In this document: positions 62,277 through 64,000 of the stretch, piece after piece
How the letters are laid out: each line of letters opens with the position of its first letter
Position numbering within the stretch: the first letter of the stretch is position 1
Assembly: GCA_003506435.1 (NCBI GenBank)
Contig: DOAQ01000007.1
Span: forward strand, 143,158 to 207,157
DNA length: 64,000 nucleotides
Origin: Prolixibacteraceae bacterium
GTDB taxonomy: Bacteria > Bacteroidota > Bacteroidia > Bacteroidales > Prolixibacteraceae
Direction of reading: 5' to 3'
The notes under the pieces: generated by a model
Told to the model about the DNA's origin: nothing
Seen by the model: the letters and a program-made list of their open reading frames with translations, nothing else
Database searches by the model: none
Program-made: the position numbers and the translations under genes

Positions 62277-63290
62277 ATGAAGTGGCTGGAAACACCGGAT
62301 TATCGTGCAATTACACCAATCTATCAGCAAATAAAAGATGCTGTTGTACGGGCGATTGAGAACGGGACACTGACTGAAGGTGACCAAATGCCATCTATCC
62401 ATAAAATCAGGCAGGAGTTCAATTTGGCGCCGGGAACTGTCATTCGTGCCTATGAAGAATTGAAAGAACTGGGAGTTTTATCGTCTAAGCAGGGAAAAGG
62501 CTTTTTTATTGCAAGCTCAGGCATTCAAAACAAGCTCAAAGTTTTTCTTCTTTTCGACCGGATGAATGCGTATAAAGAAATTATTTACGAATCATTCATG
62601 GAACATACCGGCAGAGATGCCGGAGTCAGCGTGTTTTTTCATCACTACGATAAAAAGCGCTTCGAAAAACTGATCCGCGACAACCTCGGGCATTACAGCC
62701 ATTATGTGGTCATGCCTCACATCAGCGACGATATCAGTAAAATATTACACAAAGTCCCTGAAAAGAAATTGATTCTGATTGACGCTCATGTGCCCGGTCT
62801 TTCCGACGGGTACAATGCAGTCTACCAGGATTTTGAGAACGATATTTTCACCGGGCTCGAATCGGGATTGGAATCCATCCGGAAATACAGCTCCATATCG
62901 TTAAGCCTTTCGAAAAGCAAATTTCAGTTCGTTCCGGAAGGTTGTATTACCGGGTTCAAAAGATTTTGCAACACCCATCATCTGGAACATGCGGTTTTGT
63001 CCAGTGTGTTTCAAACCGAGATCAGGAAAGGAGAATTATACATTGTTTACGATGACAATGAGCTTTTCCATTTGCTGAACCGGATAAAAGAAAAAAACTG
63101 GGAAACCGGAAAAGATATCGGGATTATATCGTATGACGATACGCCGATGAAAGAAATACTGGCGGGCGGAATTTCGGTTTTAACAACCGACTTTTACCGG
63201 ATGGGAGAAACGGCTGCACTCTTTTTGACCGATAGCCTGAAAGGTAAAATCCATAATCCTTTCCGCCTCATTAGAAGAAACTCATTTTAA
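62277..63290 (+). CDS. GntR-type regulator with LacI-like sensor domain
   Basis: A 337-residue transcription factor. The N-terminal winged helix (~10-78: YQQIKDAVVRAIENGTLTEGDQMPSI, then FNLAPGTVIRAYEELKELG) is GntR-type. The rest (~85-330) is a periplasmic-binding-protein-like sugar sensor, with GIISYDDTPMKEILAGGISVL near the end as in LacI/AraR-like sensors. This hybrid is the usual sugar regulator of Bacteroidota. It is divergent from the apiose operon and probably answers to apiose or a breakdown product. Confidence 0.88.
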   Translation: MKWLETPDYRAITPIYQQIKDAVVRAIENGTLTEGDQMPSIHKIRQEFNLAPGTVIRAYEELKELGVLSSKQGKGFFIASSGIQNKLKVFLLFDRMNAYKEIIYESFMEHTGRDAGVSVFFHHYDKKRFEKLIRDNLGHYSHYVVMPHISDDISKILHKVPEKKLILIDAHVPGLSDGYNAVYQDFENDIFTGLESGLESIRKYSSISLSLSKSKFQFVPEGCITGFKRFCNTHHLEHAVLSSVFQTEIRKGELYIVYDDNELFHLLNRIKEKNWETGKDIGIISYDDTPMKEILAGGISVLTTDFYRMGETAALFLTDSLKGKIHNPFRLIRRNSF

Positions 63291-63311
63291 GTAATTTAAT
63301 CTAGAAACTCT

Positions 63312-63977
63312 ATGCAAAAAACTGCAACTATTATCGGGGCAACCGGTCTGATTGGAAAACAACTGGTACGACTGCTTCTTGAAAATGAAAATTTTTCGGA
63401 AGTAAAAATTTTTGTCCGCCGCAAATCGGGAATTTCACATCCCAAACTGAAAGAATATCTCATTGATTTTGACAAACCGGAGGAATGGACGAAGCTGGTG
63501 ACCGGAGATGTTTTGTTTTCAACTCTTGGAACAACGCTGAGAACCGCGGGTTCGAAAGAAAAACAATACAATATTGATTTTACGTACCAATATTCGTTCG
63601 CAAGTATTGCTGTTGGGAATGGAATCCCTGCATACGTGCTGGTTTCATCAGTCGGTGCCAATTCCAAATCGTCTGTTTTTTATTCGCGAATGAAAGGGGA
63701 ACTCGACGAAGCTGTTTCCAAATTAAACTTCAGGAACATTACTATTCTCCGGCCTTCTATTTTGGATGGCAATCGTACTGAAAACCGGTATACAGAAAAG
63801 ATGTCCATCAAAATTATGAGTTTTTTCACCCATTTTATGTTGAAGAAATACAGGCCAATCAAAGATGAAATTGTTGCCCGGGCGATGATTAATGCCTCGC
63901 TCTTCCAAAACGAAAAATTAAGAATAGTTGAACTTGACCAAATTTTTAAGCTGGCAGAATTTCCCGAAGCCCAATAA
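63312..63977 (+). CDS. NAD(P)H-binding protein, HTATIP2-like
   Basis: A 221-residue Rossmann protein. The cofactor motif IIGATGLIGKQLVRLL opens it, followed by DVLFSTLGTTLRTAGSKE, the active-site-like YVLVSSVGANSKSSVFYSRMKGELDEA with a Tyr-x-x-x-Lys spacing, and ITILRPSILDGNRTE. It belongs to the extended/atypical SDR group. The substrate is unknown. It follows the regulator by 21 bases and may be co-transcribed with it, but nothing ties it to apiose. A distant relative is at 3122-3847. Confidence 0.82.
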   Translation: MQKTATIIGATGLIGKQLVRLLLENENFSEVKIFVRRKSGISHPKLKEYLIDFDKPEEWTKLVTGDVLFSTLGTTLRTAGSKEKQYNIDFTYQYSFASIAVGNGIPAYVLVSSVGANSKSSVFYSRMKGELDEAVSKLNFRNITILRPSILDGNRTENRYTEKMSIKIMSFFTHFMLKKYRPIKDEIVARAMINASLFQNEKLRIVELDQIFKLAEFPEAQ

Positions 63978-64000
63978 TAATTTCAACCAAAAGCATTTCC

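Noticed and set aside
1..64000. CRISPR arrays, tRNA or rRNA genes, insertion sequences.
   Set aside because: No regularly spaced repeats, no cloverleaf or rRNA text, and no transposase-like protein were noticed on reading both strands. A tRNAscan or Infernal run would settle this.

Overview
The window comes from a Bacteroidota chromosome. The signs are a subtilase with a type IX secretion C-terminal tail, a TonB-dependent receptor with a carboxypeptidase-like N-terminal domain, complex I without its NADH-input subunits, promoters of the TTTG / TAnnTTTG type, and almost no Shine-Dalgarno sequences. A free-living or plant-matter-degrading member near Bacteroidales/Marinilabiliales is my inference; no rRNA or tRNA was found to test it.

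Layout. 1-3930 is an AT-rich accessory stretch: an ATPase, a membrane protein, a Cys-rich protein and an NAD(P)-binding protein, separated by copies of a ~30-nt element that looks like a gene-cassette border. 4020-9612 holds a secreted subtilase, exonuclease VII (xseA-xseB), an esterase, deoC and a beta-carbonic-anhydrase-like protein. 9931-20261 is an 11-gene nuo operon (A,B,C,D,H,I,J,K,L,M,N; no E,F,G) plus a small conserved gene. 20035-24152 is bounded by two 280-bp direct repeats about 96 percent identical; between them lies a reverse-strand cluster of envelope genes (TM2, LolA-like, YidD-like, two TPR/GAGxIYAGxTGEG paralogues). 24714-33946 carries a MATE transporter, a TonB receptor behind a complete TPP riboswitch, Hsp20, an ion channel, cytidine deaminase, a LysM glucosaminidase, and an ECF sigma/partner pair divergent from a small membrane protein. 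34016-39718 is an envelope operon (TPR protein, LptC, CBS/HlyC protein, periplasmic PPIase). 39957-43101 is nadB-nadC-coaX. 43313-54802 holds YqgE, FtsB-like, PruA, a PAS histidine kinase, Nnr, an AT-rich orphan, a peptide transporter and Acs.

The most notable locus is 54946-63290. Six tightly packed reverse-strand genes and a divergent GntR regulator look like a self-contained D-apiose pathway. A secreted GH140-type apiosidase frees apiose and a GRP/RhaT-like permease imports it. A Gfo/Idh/MocA dehydrogenase oxidises it, an ApnL-like lactonase opens the lactone, an ApnO-like oxidoisomerase makes 3-oxo-isoapionate, and a TIM-barrel OiaC-like enzyme decarboxylates that to L-erythrulose. Assignments rest on motif and context reading only; no search was run.
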